Shown: positions 11,723-12,957 of the stretch, piece after piece
How the letters are laid out: the number at the start of each line of letters is the position of its first letter
Position numbering within the stretch: position 1 is the first letter of the stretch
From: an uncultured Collinsella sp.
Lineage (GTDB): Bacteria > Actinomycetota > Coriobacteriia > Coriobacteriales > Coriobacteriaceae
Length of the DNA stretch: 12,957 nucleotides
Direction: 5' to 3'
NCBI GenBank assembly: GCA_902489945.1
Contig: CABUBZ010000054.1
Span: 1-12,957 of the forward strand
Translations under genes and position numbers: made by a program
The notes under the pieces: model-generated
The model's database searches: none
What the model was told of the DNA's origin: nothing
What the model saw: only the letters and a program-made list of their open reading frames with translations

Positions 11723-12910
11723 GTGCAATATCGCGTTGACCCCAAAAGCGGCAACCGTATCTCGGCGTTGGGGCTGGGGTGCATGAGGTTTCCCGGTGCG
11801 CCGGGGCGCCCCGATGCAAAGACGGCCGATGCCATCATTTCGCGTGCGGTGGAGCAGGGGATTAACTACCTGGACACGGCCTATCTCTATCCCGGCAACG
11901 AAGCTTGCGTGGGCGCTTCGCTTGAGCGCCTGGGTCTGCGCGACCAGGTTTTACTCGCGACCAAGCTGCCGCACGCTTCGTGCAAATGCGCGGAGGATTT
12001 CGACCGCTTCTTTGACGAACAGCTGCGCCGCCTGCGGACCGACCATATCGACTATTACCTCATGCACAACATCACCTCGCCCGCGCAATGGGAGCGTGTG
12101 GTTGCGTTGGGTATCGAGGACTGGATCGCGCGCCAAAAGGCTGCGGGGCGTATTCGCCAGATAGGCTTTTCGTACCACGGCAGTGCGGCGGACTTTCTTA
12201 CGATGCTCGATGCGTATGACTGGGACTTCTGCCAAATTCAGTACAACTATGCCGGTGAACGCTATCAGGCGGGAACGGCGGGGCTTATGGCAGCTGCGGG
12301 GCGCGGGCTCGCGGTGTTTGTGATGGAGCCGCTTTTGGGCGGGCGCTTGGCGGGCAAGCTGCCGCCGCGGGCCCGCGCCGTGCTCGATAGCGCGAGCGAT
12401 CCGCATCTGAAGACGCCGGCTGCTTGGGGGCTTTCGTGGGTGTGGAATCATCCGCAGGTAACCATGCTGCTTTCGGGCATGACCGATACCGCGCAGGTGG
12501 ACGAGAACGCGGCGCTGGCCGATCGTGCGCTGCCGGATTCGATGACGATGGAGCAGCTCGATACCATCGCGCGCGTATTGGAAGAGTTTGAGAAATCGAA
12601 CCGTGTGCCCTGCACGGGGTGCGGCTACTGCATGCCGTGCCCCAAGGGCATCAACATCCCCGGATGCTTTGCCGCCCACAACGCGAGCTATGCGCACAGC
12701 TGGTTTACGGGGCTGTCGCAGTACTTTACGGCGAGCGCTGTTCGCACCAGCGAGCCTAAGCTCGTGAGCAATTGCATCAAGTGCGGCAAATGCGCGCGTC
12801 ACTGCCCGCAACATATCGATATCCCCGAGCGTCTCGATGATGTGCGCCGCCGCTTCCAACCTGGCCCCGTGACGGCCGCACTTAAAGCCTTCGGCAAAAC
12901 GCGCTCCTGA
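11723..12910 (+). CDS. aldo/keto reductase with two C-terminal 4Fe-4S cluster motifs
   Basis: A 395-residue cytosolic oxidoreductase. The N-terminal TIM-barrel aldo/keto reductase domain (about 1-285) has the catalytic tetrad: D51 and Y56 (YLDTAYLYPG), K81 (LATKLPH) and H115 (YYLMHNI). The C-terminal domain binds iron-sulfur: C297, C300, C303 and C306 in CTGCGYCMPCPKG, then C351, C354, C357 and C361 in CIKCGKCARHCP, a ferredoxin-like pair suited to two clusters. Such proteins are common in anaerobes and may couple NAD(P)H and ferredoxin-type electrons; substrates are unknown. Start choice: GTG at 11723 follows GGGAGGGG at a short 4-nt gap, and the family usually begins (M)QYR; an ATG at 11705 has no ribosome site. 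It ends 47 bp before the window edge, where I see no further feature. Confidence 0.9.
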   Translation: MQYRVDPKSGNRISALGLGCMRFPGAPGRPDAKTADAIISRAVEQGINYLDTAYLYPGNEACVGASLERLGLRDQVLLATKLPHASCKCAEDFDRFFDEQLRRLRTDHIDYYLMHNITSPAQWERVVALGIEDWIARQKAAGRIRQIGFSYHGSAADFLTMLDAYDWDFCQIQYNYAGERYQAGTAGLMAAAGRGLAVFVMEPLLGGRLAGKLPPRARAVLDSASDPHLKTPAAWGLSWVWNHPQVTMLLSGMTDTAQVDENAALADRALPDSMTMEQLDTIARVLEEFEKSNRVPCTGCGYCMPCPKGINIPGCFAAHNASYAHSWFTGLSQYFTASAVRTSEPKLVSNCIKCGKCARHCPQHIDIPERLDDVRRRFQPGPVTAALKAFGKTRS

Positions 12911-12957
12911 TGCCCCTTTTATAACTTGCGGTGGAATAGTTCCTGTTTGCGGCAGAA

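Noticed and set aside
11951..12859. Open minus-strand frame opposite the aldo/keto reductase
   Set aside because: Arg/His-rich, no family pattern, opposite a complete AKR domain.

Overview
The window looks like a stretch of ordinary chromosome from a high-GC, Gram-positive gut actinobacterium, most probably a Collinsella-like member of the Coriobacteriia. This is an inference from GC-rich codon use, strong GGAGG-type Shine-Dalgarno sites, and the mix of genes (SlyD-like FKBP, a PerR-type regulator, an aldo/keto reductase with two C-terminal 4Fe-4S motifs, a secreted protein with a Tyr-rich C-terminal domain). No database search was possible. I see no insertion sequence, prophage, CRISPR array, rRNA or tRNA.

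Layout. 17-1030 (-) is a cytosolic M19 dipeptidase, divergent from a plus-strand run: a SlyD-like FKBP isomerase (1151-1579), a UreE-like nickel-chaperone-family protein starting 3 nt later (1583-2161), and a Cof-type HAD phosphatase (2245-3042). Convergent to these lies a minus-strand block read from 5578 down to 3058: RNase HI, a Gfo/Idh/MocA oxidoreductase, an acylphosphatase coupled to it by a 2-nt gap, and a PerR-type Fur-family repressor. Next comes a divergent sulfur-metabolism pair: a LysR-family regulator (5678-6580, -) and O-acetylhomoserine sulfhydrylase (6854-8164, +), which ends in a strong terminator. A secreted protein (8477-9253) and a small two-helix membrane protein (9440-9646) follow. 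A ketopantoate reductase-like gene (9755-10669, -) and a cyclase/kynurenine-formamidase-family gene (10789-11559, -) are separated by a terminator. The window closes with an iron-sulfur aldo/keto reductase (11723-12910, +).

The most interesting region is the 273-bp gap between lysR and the sulfhydrylase gene (6581-6853). It holds a good promoter (TTGACC, 17 nt, TACTAT) and an ATC-N9-GAT site centred about 66 bp upstream of the predicted start of transcription, the usual place for a LysR-type regulator. The predicted leader is about 178 nt long. It carries a 17-codon upstream reading frame (MNCLPRRMPGSCLRPSA) with a perfect Shine-Dalgarno site, an 11-bp helix whose 3' arm is codons 2-5 of that frame, and further hairpins that cannot all form together. 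This matches no riboswitch class I know by eye and reads as a candidate translation-dependent attenuator or structured RNA sensing sulfur amino acids.

A second point of interest is the tight pairing of SlyD-like and UreE-like proteins with no urease genes in view. Both lack the metal-binding tails of their well-studied relatives.
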